DNA of 64,000 bases from Rugosibacter aromaticivorans (GTDB lineage: Bacteria; Pseudomonadota; Gammaproteobacteria; Burkholderiales; Rhodocyclaceae): the NCBI RefSeq assembly GCF_000934545.1, contig NZ_CP010554.1:1054001-1118000 (forward strand), in the 5' to 3' direction. Within the stretch, counting starts at the first letter, position 1. Each line of letters starts with the position of its first letter. A model generated the notes under the pieces. It was not told the origin of the DNA. It ran no database searches and worked only from the letters and a program-made list of their open reading frames with translations. Shown one piece after another: positions 47,823 to 57,937 of this stretch. Made by a program: the position numbers and the translations under genes.

Positions 47823-50528
47823 GTGCTTAAAACTGACAAAAAAACCAAGCTTCTCAAGGTGGCTGCTATTGCTATGGCAATGGCTTTCATCCCGTTTTTG
47901 GGACATGCTGCGGGGCTTGGAAAGATTGCCGTTTATTCCGCGCTTGGTCAGCCGCTCAAGGCCGAAATTGAAGTCACTGCCACCGCCGACGAGTTATCCT
48001 CACTGCAAGCAAAACTGGCCTCGGCCGATGCTTTTCGTCAGGCAGATGTTGAATATAACCCGGTTCTTTCCAGCTTGAAATTTTCGCGCGGCTTCACTGA
48101 GCGTAATGGGCATCGCTACATTCAGGTCACCACAGATAGACCTGTGAATGAGCCCTTTATCAATATGCTGGTTGAGATGAACTGGGCTTCAGGGCGTTTG
48201 GTTCGTGAGTACACATTTCTGTTGGACCCTCCTGATCTTGGCTCCGCAACGGCTAATGCGCCTGTTTCGCCACCGCCAGTACCTCTCGTTGCAGATAATG
48301 CGCAACCAGCAAAGAGTGACCGGGTTGATCCAATAAAAGAAAACGCACCCTCCGAAGTTTCGCGTCAAAGCACCAAGTTATCGCAGCCATCCCCTGCGAT
48401 ATCTGCCAAGACAAGCGCTGCTGCGAATGGAAAAAGTCATAAGGTGCGTACTGGCGATACCCTCGGGAAAATTGCTGCACAGACACGCCCTGAAGGTGTT
48501 AGTTTGGAGCAGGTGCTGGTGGCGTTGCTCCACTCTAATCAGGAAGCCTTTGACGGTGGCAACATGAATCGTCTCAAGGCAGGAAAAATTCTTGCGATTC
48601 CTGATGCGGAAGTCATGAATCAGATCTCAACCAGTGCGGCGAAAAAGGAAATTGTTGCACAGGCTGCGGATTTTAATGCTTACCGTAAAAGGCTGGCATC
48701 ATCTGTCGGTGCGCAAGCGGGTGTTGATGACAAAAGCCAACAAGCGGCAAGTGGAAAAATAACACCCAAAGTAGAAGACAATTTTCCTGCACCCAATGGA
48801 AAAGACAAGTTGGATGTTTCACGAACAGAAAATGCAAAAGGGGGCGACAGTGATTCGAAGGCACGTGTTGCAGCACTGGAAGCTGATCTGCTGGCACGTG
48901 ATAAGGCACTGAAAGAAGCCCAGAGCCGTACCGCCGAGCTTGAAAAGAGTTTGAGCAAGCTAAAGCAGCTTACTGAGCTGAAAAGTAAAGCAGGTGCTGA
49001 CCTTCAGCAACAGGCACAAACAACAAAGCCAGCCTCGACCCCTGCAAATCCAGTGCTAGCGGTAGTTCCTCCATCAACCTCTGTAGCATCCCCTACTGTT
49101 GCGGCTGATAAAGCGCCCATGGTAGAACCCCTGGCACCATCGACTGAAACTGTAAAGTCCAAGGCTCCGGTTAGCCCGCCGTCGCCCAAGCCACAGACAG
49201 TCGTGGTGCCACCCTCTGTGCCTGAGCCAGAACCTGATTTCCTGGAAAAAAACAGCACACTGATACTTGGCGGCGGCGGAATCCTTGCTCTGCTGCTCGG
49301 CTGGCTGGGTCTCTCTGCTTGGAAAAAGAAAAAAGAGAAAGTTGCGCTGAGTGGAATGAGTGTTGCTAGCGACTTTTTATCGCAATCAACTTTTGGCCCA
49401 TCGGTAGGTGCGGCAAGCGCTTCTTCCTTTTCCTCATCGGCGAGTGAACAGAACGCTAGCCAGTTTAGCGTGAGCACTCAAGGGGCAGTTGAGCCGTTTG
49501 TTGATGCGTTATCGCAAGCGGATACCTTTCTTGCATTTGGCCGTCATGAACAAGCAGAAGAAATTTTGCTTTCAGCACTAGAGACGCAACCTGAACGACA
49601 TGCGCTTTATCTGAAATTGCTTGAAATTTACGCGGAGCAAGATAAACCTGCCGCGTTTGAAACCCTCGCAAAACGTTTTCATGATCAAACTGCAGGCGAA
49701 GGTCCGGACTGGGAGATGGCTCGGTCATTGGGGGTTTCGATTGATCCTGATAATGCGTTGTATCAGTTGCCGTCCAAATATAAATTATCCGAGGCAGTCA
49801 CGGGTGATGCAGTACTGGCTGGAGCAGCAGTTGGAGCTGTTTTATCTCAGACACATTTAGGTGCTGATGTTCATGAAGCGTCTGGAGCTCTTCTGAAGGA
49901 GAGTCAGAAGATTCAAGATAATAAAACTCAAGATATAGCTTATGAGCAGGCGCAAGAGATTCAAGCAATCGATACGGAAACGCTCGATTTTGATCTAGAC
50001 TTTGACTTGGATGATATTGCTGCGCCAGTTGCTGAAGCAAACCCTTCTATCCCAGCATTGGCAACTCGACCTGAAATGTCGACTTTGGATTTCAATCTCG
50101 ATCTGGATTTGCCTGATGAACCCTCAGCAGTGGATGTTGAAACGTCTGTCGATTCTCGCATGGTTCTTGATGCGATGCCTGCAGCTGCACCACTGGAGCT
50201 ACCGCTTGCTGAAGAAGCAGGCAACAGTATTGATTTTGACTTTGATCTACCCCTGGCTGATGTATCCTCAGCGTCCGCGACTTCGCCAAATCTGAAACTG
50301 GATACCATTGATCTTGATTTAGATGCCGACTTGTCAGCGCCGACTTTTGGTGAGGCAGCAGAAGAGGGTGCGGATAACCCTGAGGTATCTACCAAGCTTG
50401 AACTGGCAGCAGCCTATGAAGAGATGGGGGATAACGCAGGGGCAACGGAGCTTTATCAAGAGGCGCTGATCGAAGGCAGCAAGCCGCAACAAGAATTTGC
50501 TCGTGCCAAACTAGCTAGCCTTGCTTGA
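47823..50528 (+). CDS. fimV: FimV-like pilus/polar hub protein
   Basis: I prefer GTG 47823, with AGGAG six bases upstream, to GTG 47817. The 901-residue protein has a signal peptide (ending GHAAG), a FimV N-terminal domain (about 25-125), a LysM-like peptidoglycan-binding part (HKVRTGDTLGKIAAQTRPEG), a coiled coil (about 340-395), one membrane helix (STLILGGGGILALLLGWLGL), acidic repeats (such as DFDLDFDLDD) and a C-terminal FimV TPR motif (STKLELAAAYEEMGDNAGA). It helps polar organisation and type IV pili. A weak hairpin (CCCGGC/GCCGGG) follows. Confidence 0.92.
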   Translation: MLKTDKKTKLLKVAAIAMAMAFIPFLGHAAGLGKIAVYSALGQPLKAEIEVTATADELSSLQAKLASADAFRQADVEYNPVLSSLKFSRGFTERNGHRYIQVTTDRPVNEPFINMLVEMNWASGRLVREYTFLLDPPDLGSATANAPVSPPPVPLVADNAQPAKSDRVDPIKENAPSEVSRQSTKLSQPSPAISAKTSAAANGKSHKVRTGDTLGKIAAQTRPEGVSLEQVLVALLHSNQEAFDGGNMNRLKAGKILAIPDAEVMNQISTSAAKKEIVAQAADFNAYRKRLASSVGAQAGVDDKSQQAASGKITPKVEDNFPAPNGKDKLDVSRTENAKGGDSDSKARVAALEADLLARDKALKEAQSRTAELEKSLSKLKQLTELKSKAGADLQQQAQTTKPASTPANPVLAVVPPSTSVASPTVAADKAPMVEPLAPSTETVKSKAPVSPPSPKPQTVVVPPSVPEPEPDFLEKNSTLILGGGGILALLLGWLGLSAWKKKKEKVALSGMSVASDFLSQSTFGPSVGAASASSFSSSASEQNASQFSVSTQGAVEPFVDALSQADTFLAFGRHEQAEEILLSALETQPERHALYLKLLEIYAEQDKPAAFETLAKRFHDQTAGEGPDWEMARSLGVSIDPDNALYQLPSKYKLSEAVTGDAVLAGAAVGAVLSQTHLGADVHEASGALLKESQKIQDNKTQDIAYEQAQEIQAIDTETLDFDLDFDLDDIAAPVAEANPSIPALATRPEMSTLDFNLDLDLPDEPSAVDVETSVDSRMVLDAMPAAAPLELPLAEEAGNSIDFDFDLPLADVSSASATSPNLKLDTIDLDLDADLSAPTFGEAAEEGADNPEVSTKLELAAAYEEMGDNAGATELYQEALIEGSKPQQEFARAKLASLA
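50325..50348 (-). repeat. Dispersed 24-base motif, copy 8 (inside fimV)
   Basis: Reverse orientation; AAAAGTCGGCGCTG, ACAAG, TCGGC: one mismatch (T for A). fimV reads GCG CCG ACT TTT, the same frame as rne. Confidence 0.88.
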
Positions 50529-50584
50529 TTGGTGATTACCTCCCGGCGTGACACAGTGCCGGGAATTGTTCCACTTTTTTCGCT

Positions 50585-51172
50585 ATGCGTTTCCATCCGG
50601 CCAGTGTGCTCTTGCTTTGGGTTGCCTTTCTGGTGGCTTATTCGGTACGTGGTGGCGTGGTGCTGACAATCAGTTGTCTTGTCGTGATGGTGTGGGCTTT
50701 TTTGTATGCGGGTCTTCATTTGCGGCGCTTGTTACGCCGCAGCGGTTGGTTAATGTTGACGCTATTTGTAGTATTTTCCTGGATGACTCCCGGCATCCCA
50801 TTGCCCTTCATGCCTTTTGTTACCGTAGAAGGTCTGCAGCTTGCTGTTGCGCAAAGTGCGCATGTGTTGTTTGCAATTGCATCGCTTGCACTTGTTCTGC
50901 AGTATTTATCACGCGCTGATCTAGTTGCAGGGATGTACTTTTTACTCTCGCCGTTGAGCCGCTTCGGCGTGCCGGCAAAGCGCTTGGCCGTGCGACTGAT
51001 GCTGACGCTCGAAGAGGTCGAACGGGCTGCTATGCCAGATCATTTGATGAGCGAACACATAAAAGCGCAGTCCGCCGATACCCTGGCGTTACCCCAAAGG
51101 GTGTGGAGGCGCTTCGATGCTGGAATAGTCCTTGTGTCTATTTTGCTTATCTTTTCCATAGAGCTGCCATGA
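50585..51172 (+). CDS. EcfT/CbiQ-like transmembrane protein
   Basis: The 195-residue protein has five or six hydrophobic segments (from LLLWVAFLVAYSVRGGVVL to the C-terminal VSILLIFSIEL) and a CbiQ-like stretch RFGVPAKRLAVRLMLTLEEVER, which in ECF transporters contacts the ATPases. No ATPase or S-component gene is near. Its stop overlaps truA's start (ATGA), so it is co-translated with truA. The role is unknown, possibly a solitary CbiQ homologue. Confidence 0.7.
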   Translation: MRFHPASVLLLWVAFLVAYSVRGGVVLTISCLVVMVWAFLYAGLHLRRLLRRSGWLMLTLFVVFSWMTPGIPLPFMPFVTVEGLQLAVAQSAHVLFAIASLALVLQYLSRADLVAGMYFLLSPLSRFGVPAKRLAVRLMLTLEEVERAAMPDHLMSEHIKAQSADTLALPQRVWRRFDAGIVLVSILLIFSIELP

Positions 51173-51990
51173 GAATTGCCTTGGGCGTTGAATACGAAGG
51201 GTCTACGTTCTGTGGCTGGCAGTCGCAGGCGGGTGGCGGGTCTGTGCAAGATGCGCTGGAGTCTGCACTATCCGCCATTGCAGATACATCGGTGCGCGTT
51301 ATCTGCGCTGGCCGCACCGATGCGGGAGTGCATGCGTTAGAACAAGTAGTGCATTTTGATTCGCCCGTTGAGCGCCCGTTGACCGCCTGGGTACGAGGAG
51401 TGAACGCCCATTTGCCCCCCATGGTTGCCGTGCGTTGGGCACAGCCAATGCCAGATGATTTTCATGCGCGCTTTTCAGCACAAGGCAGGCGTTATCGCTA
51501 TGTGCTGCTTAACCGTGCGGAGCGTCCGGGTCTCATGGCGCGTCGCGTGGGTTGGTTTCATTTGCCGCTCGATTTGTCTGCCATGCAAGCGGCCAGTATT
51601 TTCTTGTTGGGTACGCATGACTTTTCAGCATTTCGTTCGGCCGAATGTCAGGCCAAGTCGCCTGTTAAAGAGCTACGTAAAATTTCCATAGCGCGTCAGG
51701 GCGACTTGATATTGTTTGATTTTGAGGCAGATGGATTTTTGCATCACATGGTGCGAAACCTGATTGGCGCATTAGTCTATATCGGTAAGGGGGCGTATCC
51801 TCCCGCCTGGCTTGCTGAATTGCTGGCCGCTAAAAACCGTGCGTTGGCAGCACCCACGTTTGCAGCCTGCGGGCTCTATTTTGCGGGTGTCGACTATGAT
51901 GCCCGCTGGCAAATAAAAGTCGGCGCTGGTGATGCGGTGAGCGCGCCGATCATATTCGTTCCGCCGATCACTCCACCCATTCCGGCCTGA
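51169..51990 (+). CDS. truA: tRNA pseudouridine synthase A
   Basis: ATG 51169 (MRIALGVEYEGSTFCGWQSQ) gives 273 residues; the upstream frame overlaps the membrane gene. The catalytic motif CAGRTDAGVHALEQVVHF is intact, with RYRYVLLNR and LHHMVRNLIGALV. It modifies U38-40 of tRNAs. After the usual family end (LYFAGVDYDARW) it has about 25 extra residues that begin at a dispersed motif copy (QIKVGAGDAVSAP). Confidence 0.96.
   Translation: MRIALGVEYEGSTFCGWQSQAGGGSVQDALESALSAIADTSVRVICAGRTDAGVHALEQVVHFDSPVERPLTAWVRGVNAHLPPMVAVRWAQPMPDDFHARFSAQGRRYRYVLLNRAERPGLMARRVGWFHLPLDLSAMQAASIFLLGTHDFSAFRSAECQAKSPVKELRKISIARQGDLILFDFEADGFLHHMVRNLIGALVYIGKGAYPPAWLAELLAAKNRALAAPTFAACGLYFAGVDYDARWQIKVGAGDAVSAPIIFVPPITPPIPA
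51915..51938 (+). repeat. Dispersed 24-base motif, copy 9 (inside truA)
   Basis: AAAAGTCGGCGCTG, GTGAT, GCGGT: core complete, two mismatches in the right part. It starts the C-terminal extension of TruA. Confidence 0.85.
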
Positions 51991-51994
51991 AATC

Positions 51995-52618
51995 ATGCCC
52001 AGAACCCGTATCAAGATTTGCGGCATAACCCGCGCTGAAGACCGTGATGCGGCCATTGCAGCGGGTGTCGATGCGCTCGGGTTTGTGTTTTATCCACCAA
52101 GCCAAAGATATGTTGCCCCAGAAAAAGCGGCGCAACTTGTGTCGCCGATACCCGCATTTGTTACTCGCGTCGGGCTATTCGTTAACGCCGAGCCTGCCAC
52201 TGTTCATTCTGTGTTGGCAGAGGTTGCGTTGAATGTGCTGCAATTTCATGGCGATGAAGATGCCGCTTATTGCCGCCAGTTTGGCAGGCCATGGATCAAG
52301 GCGGCACGTGTAAGACACGGGCTTGATTTGCTAGAATACGCGCGCGCTTTTGACGGGGCATGTGGTTTATTGCTGGACGCCTTTGTCGACGGTTATGGCG
52401 GCGGTGGTAAAGAATTTGACTGGTCGCTGATCCCCTCATCGTTACCCTTGCCTGTGATTCTTTCAGGCGGGTTGCAGGTTTCCAATATTCAACAAGCCGT
52501 GCGTGTCATCCGTCCCTGGGCGGTGGATGTCAGTAGTGGCGTCGAAGTGGCCAAGGGCATTAAAGACGCTGAAAAGATAGCCCAATTTATTGCCGGAGTG
52601 CGTAATGCAGATGCCTGA
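51995..52618 (+). CDS. trpF: Phosphoribosylanthranilate isomerase
   Basis: The 207-residue TIM barrel has [20 protein letters not shown] (catalytic Cys), [14 protein letters not shown] and [15 protein letters not shown]. It starts four bases after truA and overlaps trpB. The catalytic Asp region [16 protein letters not shown] is intact. Confidence 0.97.
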   Translation: MPRTRIKICGITRAEDRDAAIAAGVDALGFVFYPPSQRYVAPEKAAQLVSPIPAFVTRVGLFVNAEPATVHSVLAEVALNVLQFHGDEDAAYCRQFGRPWIKAARVRHGLDLLEYARAFDGACGLLLDAFVDGYGGGGKEFDWSLIPSSLPLPVILSGGLQVSNIQQAVRVIRPWAVDVSSGVEVAKGIKDAEKIAQFIAGVRNADA

Positions 52619-53816
52619 TTTACCTTATAACTTGCCGGACGCGCGTGGCCATTTCGGTCCCTACGGCGGTGTTTTCGTTGGTGAAACGTTGATGCCGGCA
52701 CTCACTGAACTGCGTGAGGCCTATGCCGCAGCGCAAGCTGACCCAGCGTTTCAGGCCGAGTTTGCTGACGACCTGAAACATTATGTAGGTCGCCCTAGCC
52801 CGATATACCACGCCAAGCGTTGGTCCAATTTATTGGGTGGCGCGCAGATTTTCCTCAAGCGTGAAGACTTGAATCACACCGGCGCGCACAAAATAAACAA
52901 TTGTATCGGCCAGGCGTTGCTGGCGCGTCGCATGGGTAAGCCACGGGTCATCGCAGAGACAGGTGCCGGTCAGCATGGCGTGGCTACAGCCACAGTGGCG
53001 GCTCGCTATGGGATGGAGTGCGTGGTGTACATGGGGTCAGAAGACGTTAAACGGCAAGCCGCCAACGTCTACCGCATGAAGCTGCTTGGCGCAACGGTTG
53101 TGCCCGTTGAGTCCGGCTCGAAAACATTGAAGGATGCGCTCAACGAAGCCATGCGCGACTGGGTAACCAATGTTGCCAATACCTTTTACATCATCGGTAC
53201 GGTGGCCGGCCCCCACCCTTACCCGATGATGGTGCGGGACTTTCAGCAAGTGATCGGTGAGGAATGCAAGGTGCAAATGCCTGAACTCATCGGCCGTCAG
53301 CCGGATGCTGTGATTGCTTGTGTCGGCGGAGGGTCTAATGCAATGGGCATTTTTTATCCCTACATTGCACATGCCGATGTCCAGTTGATCGGCGTGGAGG
53401 CGGAAGGTTTTGGGCTGGCTACCGGCAAACATTCGGCCTCATTGACCGCCGGCCGCCCGGGGGTGCTGCACGGTAACCGCACCTATCTGTTGCAAGATGA
53501 AAATGGCCAGGTGATTGAAACGCATTCAATTTCCGCCGGACTTGATTACCCAGGCGTGGGTCCGGAGCACGCGTGGTTGAAGGATACTGGCCGTGCAAGC
53601 TACGTCACCATCGATGATGCGGCTGCGTTAGCTGCGTTCCATGATCTATGTCACATTGAAGGCATTATCCCGGCGCTGGAATCCAGCCATGCATTAGCTT
53701 ATGCGGCAAAGTTGGCGCCTACCCTGGGTAAAGACAAAATGCTCCTCGTTAATCTTTCTGGCCGCGGCGATAAAGATATGCACACTGTGGCTGAAAAATC
53801 CGGAATCCAGTTCTGA
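52605..53816 (+). CDS. trpB: Tryptophan synthase beta subunit
   Basis: ATG 52605 ([15 protein letters not shown]) overlaps the trpF end. The 403-residue enzyme has the PLP motif [20 protein letters not shown] with its Lys, [19 protein letters not shown] and the phosphate loop [12 protein letters not shown]. It condenses indole with serine. One base separates it from trpA. Confidence 0.98.
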   Translation: MQMPDLPYNLPDARGHFGPYGGVFVGETLMPALTELREAYAAAQADPAFQAEFADDLKHYVGRPSPIYHAKRWSNLLGGAQIFLKREDLNHTGAHKINNCIGQALLARRMGKPRVIAETGAGQHGVATATVAARYGMECVVYMGSEDVKRQAANVYRMKLLGATVVPVESGSKTLKDALNEAMRDWVTNVANTFYIIGTVAGPHPYPMMVRDFQQVIGEECKVQMPELIGRQPDAVIACVGGGSNAMGIFYPYIAHADVQLIGVEAEGFGLATGKHSASLTAGRPGVLHGNRTYLLQDENGQVIETHSISAGLDYPGVGPEHAWLKDTGRASYVTIDDAAALAAFHDLCHIEGIIPALESSHALAYAAKLAPTLGKDKMLLVNLSGRGDKDMHTVAEKSGIQF

Positions 53817-53817
53817 T

Positions 53818-54627
53818 ATGTCACGCATAGCCGCAACCTTTTCCCGTTTGAGTCAGGCACATCGCAAAGCGCTGATTCCCTTCATTACCGCGGGGGACCC
53901 GCATCCTGATTTAACCCCGCCGCTGATGTGTGCATTGGTTGAGGGCGGGGCTGACATCATTGAGCTGGGCGTGCCGTTTTCTGATCCAATGGCCGATGGC
54001 CCCACCGTGCAGCGCGCCTCTGAGCGGGCTTTAGCGCAAGGCATGACATTGCGCCGGGTACTGGCCTTGGTGAGCGAATTTCGCCAGTCAGATCAGGTGA
54101 CGCCTATTGTGCTGATGGGTTATGCCAACCCGATTGAATCATATGGCATAGATGTCTTTGCCCGTGATGCCCATAGCGCCGGTGTGGATGGTGTGCTGGT
54201 GGTTGATTACCCGCCCGAAGAATGCGCTGAATTCGCTGCAGCGATGAAGCAGGTGCAGCTAGATCCGATATTTTTGCTAGCACCCACCTCGACCTCCCGG
54301 CGTTATGCCGAAGTAGCTGCGTTGGGTAGTGGCTATCTATACTACGTCTCGCTCAAAGGCGTTACGGGCGCAGGGCATCTCGATATGGAAGAAGTCGCGC
54401 GGCGTATCCCGGAGATTCGAGCACAGGTCGGCATGCCGGTCGGTGTGGGCTTTGGTATTCGCGATGCGGCAACCGCCGCACGTATTGCCGCTATGGCCGA
54501 TGCTGTCGTCATCGGCAGCCGCATCATCGAAGAAATCGAAGGCGGGCCAGCAGCCGATGCACCGGCGCGTGTGAAAGCCTTGCTTGCCGGGTTTCGTCTT
54601 GCGATTGATCAGGAGCCTCATTCATGA
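53818..54627 (+). CDS. trpA: Tryptophan synthase alpha subunit
   Basis: ATG 53818 ([15 protein letters not shown]) gives 269 residues; a longer frame extends into trpB and is a shadow. The signature [20 protein letters not shown] holds a catalytic Glu and Asp; [14 protein letters not shown] and LIGSRII-type phosphate loop ([12 protein letters not shown]) follow. Its end overlaps accD by four bases. Confidence 0.98.
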   Translation: MSRIAATFSRLSQAHRKALIPFITAGDPHPDLTPPLMCALVEGGADIIELGVPFSDPMADGPTVQRASERALAQGMTLRRVLALVSEFRQSDQVTPIVLMGYANPIESYGIDVFARDAHSAGVDGVLVVDYPPEECAEFAAAMKQVQLDPIFLLAPTSTSRRYAEVAALGSGYLYYVSLKGVTGAGHLDMEEVARRIPEIRAQVGMPVGVGFGIRDAATAARIAAMADAVVIGSRIIEEIEGGPAADAPARVKALLAGFRLAIDQEPHS

Positions 54628-55484
54628 GCTGGTTGCAGAAACTTCTTCCTCCCAAGATCAAGCGTTCGCCAGGTGGCCGCAAATCCATGCCAGAAGGCTT
54701 ATGGTCAAAATGCCCGGCCTGCGAGGCGGTGCTGTATGCCTCAGACCTGGAAAATAATCAGCAGGTTTGCCCAAAATGTAGTCATCATCATCGTCTTCGT
54801 GCTCGTGCGCGGCTGAATTTGTTACTCGATGAGGAAGGGCGTTTTGAAATTGGCGCAGAAGTACTGCCGATGGATCCACTCAAATTCAAAGACGGCAAAC
54901 GGTATACTGATCGTCTTGCTGCAGCCAATACGGAGACTGACGAGAGCGATGCGCTAGTGGTCATGCAGGGTGCCATCAAAACCGTGCCCGTCGTCGTTGC
55001 CTGTTTTGAATTCGATTTCATGGGCGGCTCGATGGGTTCTGTGGTGGGCGAGCGTTTTGTTCGTGGGGTGCAGGCTGCTCTAGAACTCAATGCGCCGTTT
55101 ATTTGTATTACCGCTTCAGGCGGCGCGCGGATGCAAGAAGGATTGTTTTCGTTGATGCAGATGGCCAAGACCACGGCAGCCGTTGCCAAGTTGGCGAACC
55201 AGTCCCTCCCTTTCATGACCCTGCTCACAGACCCCACCATGGGCGGGGTATCGGCGTCTTTTGCCTTTGTGGGCGACATCGTGATTGCAGAGCCAGGTGC
55301 GCTCATCGGTTTTGCTGGCCCGCGCGTCATTGAGCAAACTGTACGACAAAAACTGCCGGAAGGCTTTCAGCGTGCCGAGTTTCTGCTTGAAAAAGGCGCT
55401 ATAGACATGATTGTTGATCGGCGTGAGCTGCGTGACAAGCTGGCTTCACTCATCACACTCTTGATGCGCATGCCCGCACCTTGA
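54624..55484 (+). CDS. accD: Acetyl-CoA carboxylase carboxyltransferase beta subunit
   Basis: The 286-residue protein has the N-terminal zinc ribbon [23 protein letters not shown] and the crotonase-fold segments [33 protein letters not shown] and [11 protein letters not shown]. It transfers carboxyl from biotin to acetyl-CoA with AccA. It overlaps trpA upstream and folC downstream. Confidence 0.98.
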   Translation: MSWLQKLLPPKIKRSPGGRKSMPEGLWSKCPACEAVLYASDLENNQQVCPKCSHHHRLRARARLNLLLDEEGRFEIGAEVLPMDPLKFKDGKRYTDRLAAANTETDESDALVVMQGAIKTVPVVVACFEFDFMGGSMGSVVGERFVRGVQAALELNAPFICITASGGARMQEGLFSLMQMAKTTAAVAKLANQSLPFMTLLTDPTMGGVSASFAFVGDIVIAEPGALIGFAGPRVIEQTVRQKLPEGFQRAEFLLEKGAIDMIVDRRELRDKLASLITLLMRMPAP

Positions 55485-56764
55485 TGCCATCGGCATCGAA
55501 CAGCCTGGCGGTCTGGCTTGATCACCTTGAAGCATTGCACCCGCGCGGTATTGCTGGCATTGAGCTTGGGCTTGAGCGTGTTGCGAGCGTTAAAGCCCGC
55601 TTGGGGCAAACCGAAAAATGCCCGGTGATTCTGGTCGCTGGTACGAATGGTAAAGGCTCTATTTGCGCCATGCTCGAGTGCATCCTGTTGCGCGCAGGTT
55701 ATCGGGTGGGGCTGTATACGTCGCCTCATTTATTGCACTACAACGAACGGGTGCATGTGGACGGAGCAGCCGTGGATGATGCACGGTTAGTCGCTGCATT
55801 TGCCAAGGTTGAGGCAGCGCGTGGCGACGTTTCCCTGACCTATTTTGAATTTGGTACGCTGGCTGCCTGGGAAGTGTTTGCAGCAGAATCACTGGATGCG
55901 ATTATTCTTGAAGTAGGGCTGGGTGGGCGGCTGGATGCCACGAACATATATGATCCTGCCTGCTCAATTGTCAGCACGATAGATATTGATCACACAGAAT
56001 TCCTCGGTCCGGATCGTGAGGCGATAGGCTTTGAAAAAGCGGGTGTTTTTCGACGAGGTATCCCCGCTATTTGCGGTGATCCACAGCCGCCGGCCTCGTT
56101 GTTGTCACGGGCAGCCACCGTGGGCGCGCCCTTGCAAATCATGGGCCGCGATTTTGGTTTTTTAAAGCAGGATCAGCAATGGATGTATTGGGGCGTGCAA
56201 GGGCGACGGGGTGGTTTGGCGTATCCCAGCCTGCGCGGCGATAATCAACTACGCAATGCGGCCTGTGCTCTGGCTGTGTTGGATGCATTGCATGCGTCGT
56301 TGCCTGTCGCCATGAAAGATTTTCGCCAAGGCCTGTTAGAAGTTGAACTTCCCGGTCGTTTTCAGGTGCTGCCGGGGCGCCCCGTTATGGTGCTGGATGT
56401 GGCACATAACCCGCAGGCCGCGCGTGTTCTGGCAGACAATCTGGGTAATATGGCGTTTCACCCGCAAACGTTCGCCGTGTTTGGCATGATGAGCGATAAG
56501 GATATTGATGCGGTCATTGATGCCTTAAAGGAGCGCGTCACGCATTGGTTGCCCTGTACGCTGGAAGGCCGCCGTGCTGCCAGCGCCGACTTTTTGGCCG
56601 GCCGTTTGCGCGCCAAGGGTCTGACTGTTGTTGATGAGTTTTCTACCCCGCAAGCGGCATGGTACGCGGCACAGGATCAGGCGGGTGAAGGTGATAGAAT
56701 CCTCGCTTTCGGATCCTTCCTGGTGGTTGCAGCGGCACTGCACGCACTTGGCCGGAAGGCCTGA
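55484..56764 (+). CDS. folC: Dihydrofolate/folylpolyglutamate synthase
   Basis: ATG 55484 overlaps the accD stop (TGATG). The 426-residue Mur-ligase-fold enzyme has VAGTNGKGSICAMLE (P-loop), EVGLGGRLDATNI and DIDHTEFLGPDREAI, with the C-terminal VMVLDVAHNPQAARVL. A dispersed motif (56,571) encodes AASADFLA near residue 370, close to residues usually seen there in the family. Confidence 0.97.
   Translation: MPSASNSLAVWLDHLEALHPRGIAGIELGLERVASVKARLGQTEKCPVILVAGTNGKGSICAMLECILLRAGYRVGLYTSPHLLHYNERVHVDGAAVDDARLVAAFAKVEAARGDVSLTYFEFGTLAAWEVFAAESLDAIILEVGLGGRLDATNIYDPACSIVSTIDIDHTEFLGPDREAIGFEKAGVFRRGIPAICGDPQPPASLLSRAATVGAPLQIMGRDFGFLKQDQQWMYWGVQGRRGGLAYPSLRGDNQLRNAACALAVLDALHASLPVAMKDFRQGLLEVELPGRFQVLPGRPVMVLDVAHNPQAARVLADNLGNMAFHPQTFAVFGMMSDKDIDAVIDALKERVTHWLPCTLEGRRAASADFLAGRLRAKGLTVVDEFSTPQAAWYAAQDQAGEGDRILAFGSFLVVAAALHALGRKA
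56571..56594 (-). repeat. Dispersed 24-base motif, copy 10 (inside folC)
   Basis: Reverse orientation; AAAAGTCGGCGCTG, GCAGC, ACGGC: full match. folC reads AGC GCC GAC TTT, the same frame as in the ArnT-like gene. Confidence 0.9.
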
Positions 56765-56793
56765 TTTTCAGCATAACGAGCAGAGTAAACAGG

Positions 56794-57432
56794 ATGACGG
56801 AAAACGACATTTCAGCGGACCCCGAACTCCAACTGAAAAAACGCGCCAGACGCCGGCTCGTTGGTGCTGTGGCGCTGGCTTTGCTGGCAGTGATTATTCT
56901 GCCTATGGTCATGGATCATGACCCCCGCCCGCCGGTACAAGATATTCAAGTACAAATTCCGAGCCGGGAAACGGGTGGGCTGGCGGCAAAAATTCTATCG
57001 GATGGGGCTGTGGTGCGCCCCTTGCCTGCGGTGGAGCCTAAAGCCGCAGCTCCCTCTGTCGCTCCCGTAGAGCCGAAAGAAGAACCCCTGCCAGAAGTGC
57101 AGACAGAAAATAAAACCGCAGCCCAGCCCGCCATTGCCCCGAAAGCGGATGCTGCGGCGCCGGCGCCGCGTGAGGCATCCGCGACATCTTCAGATACTGA
57201 CTCACAGCAGTGGGTTGTTCAATTGGGTGCTTACAAAGAAGCCGGTAACGTTAAGCAGCTACTTGCCAAGATAAAAGAGCTACGGTTGCCGGCTTATACC
57301 GAGAAACTTTCCTCTGACCAGGGTGTGCGCATTCGTGTGCGTGCAGGGCCATTTTCTAGCCGCGATGCAGCCGACAAGGCCGAAGCGAAAATTAAAAAAA
57401 TTGGCGTTATTGGCAAAGTAACGGTGAAATAA
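56794..57432 (+). CDS. SPOR-domain protein (DedD-like)
   Basis: The 212-residue protein has a short cytoplasmic start, one membrane helix (RRLVGAVALALLAVIILPMV), a Pro/Ala/Glu-rich linker and a C-terminal SPOR domain (QWVVQLGAYKEAGNVKQLLA, VRIRVRAGPFSSRDAADKAE). SPOR domains bind denuded septal peptidoglycan, so it probably works at the division site. Position between folC and cvpA matches dedD. Confidence 0.92.
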   Translation: MTENDISADPELQLKKRARRRLVGAVALALLAVIILPMVMDHDPRPPVQDIQVQIPSRETGGLAAKILSDGAVVRPLPAVEPKAAAPSVAPVEPKEEPLPEVQTENKTAAQPAIAPKADAAAPAPREASATSSDTDSQQWVVQLGAYKEAGNVKQLLAKIKELRLPAYTEKLSSDQGVRIRVRAGPFSSRDAADKAEAKIKKIGVIGKVTVK

Positions 57433-57436
57433 CACG

Positions 57437-57928
57437 ATGACTCTTTTCGATTACGTCGTAATAATTTCAATCGCCATTTCAATACTGCTCGGTGCGTGGC
57501 GTGGCGTGGTCAGTGAGGTTTTGGCGCTTGCGGCGTGGGTGGTGGCATTTTTTGTGGCACGCGCCGAAGCGTCTCAGGTTGCGCAATGGTTAGTCGGCCA
57601 GATTGCCGAGCCCGGGATGCGCTTGGCGGCGGCTTACCTCATGATTTTCGTCGGCGTACTTCTTCTGTTTAGCATTGCACGCAAAGTCATATCGATGCTG
57701 CTAAGTGCCGTGGGGTTAGGCTTGTTAGACCGATTGCTGGGTGCATTTTTTGGAATTTTTCGCGGGGTGCTGGTGGTGATGGCAGGTGTCATGGTGGCAG
57801 GCATGACGCCGTTACCCAGATCAGCCTGGTGGCAAGAATCGGTGATGGCCCCCCCGCTGGAAACGGCTGTATTGGCAGCAAGACCGTGGTTACCGGCGGA
57901 AGCGGTAAAGCGTATTCGATTTCGATAA
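57437..57928 (+). CDS. cvpA: CvpA family membrane protein
   Basis: The 163-residue protein has four membrane segments and the CvpA start LFDYVVIISIAISILLGAWR, then GVVSEVLALAAWVVAFF and LGLLDRLLGAFFGIFRGVL. CvpA is linked to colicin V export and to bile/envelope stress; its mechanism is unclear. It sits between dedD and purF, as is standard. Confidence 0.93.
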   Translation: MTLFDYVVIISIAISILLGAWRGVVSEVLALAAWVVAFFVARAEASQVAQWLVGQIAEPGMRLAAAYLMIFVGVLLLFSIARKVISMLLSAVGLGLLDRLLGAFFGIFRGVLVVMAGVMVAGMTPLPRSAWWQESVMAPPLETAVLAARPWLPAEAVKRIRFR

Positions 57929-57937
57929 AGGAAGACC

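Noticed and set aside
48253..50395. Minus-strand and shifted frames within fimV
   Set aside because: They are shadows of the low-complexity Ser/Ala/Asp-rich fimV coding sequence.
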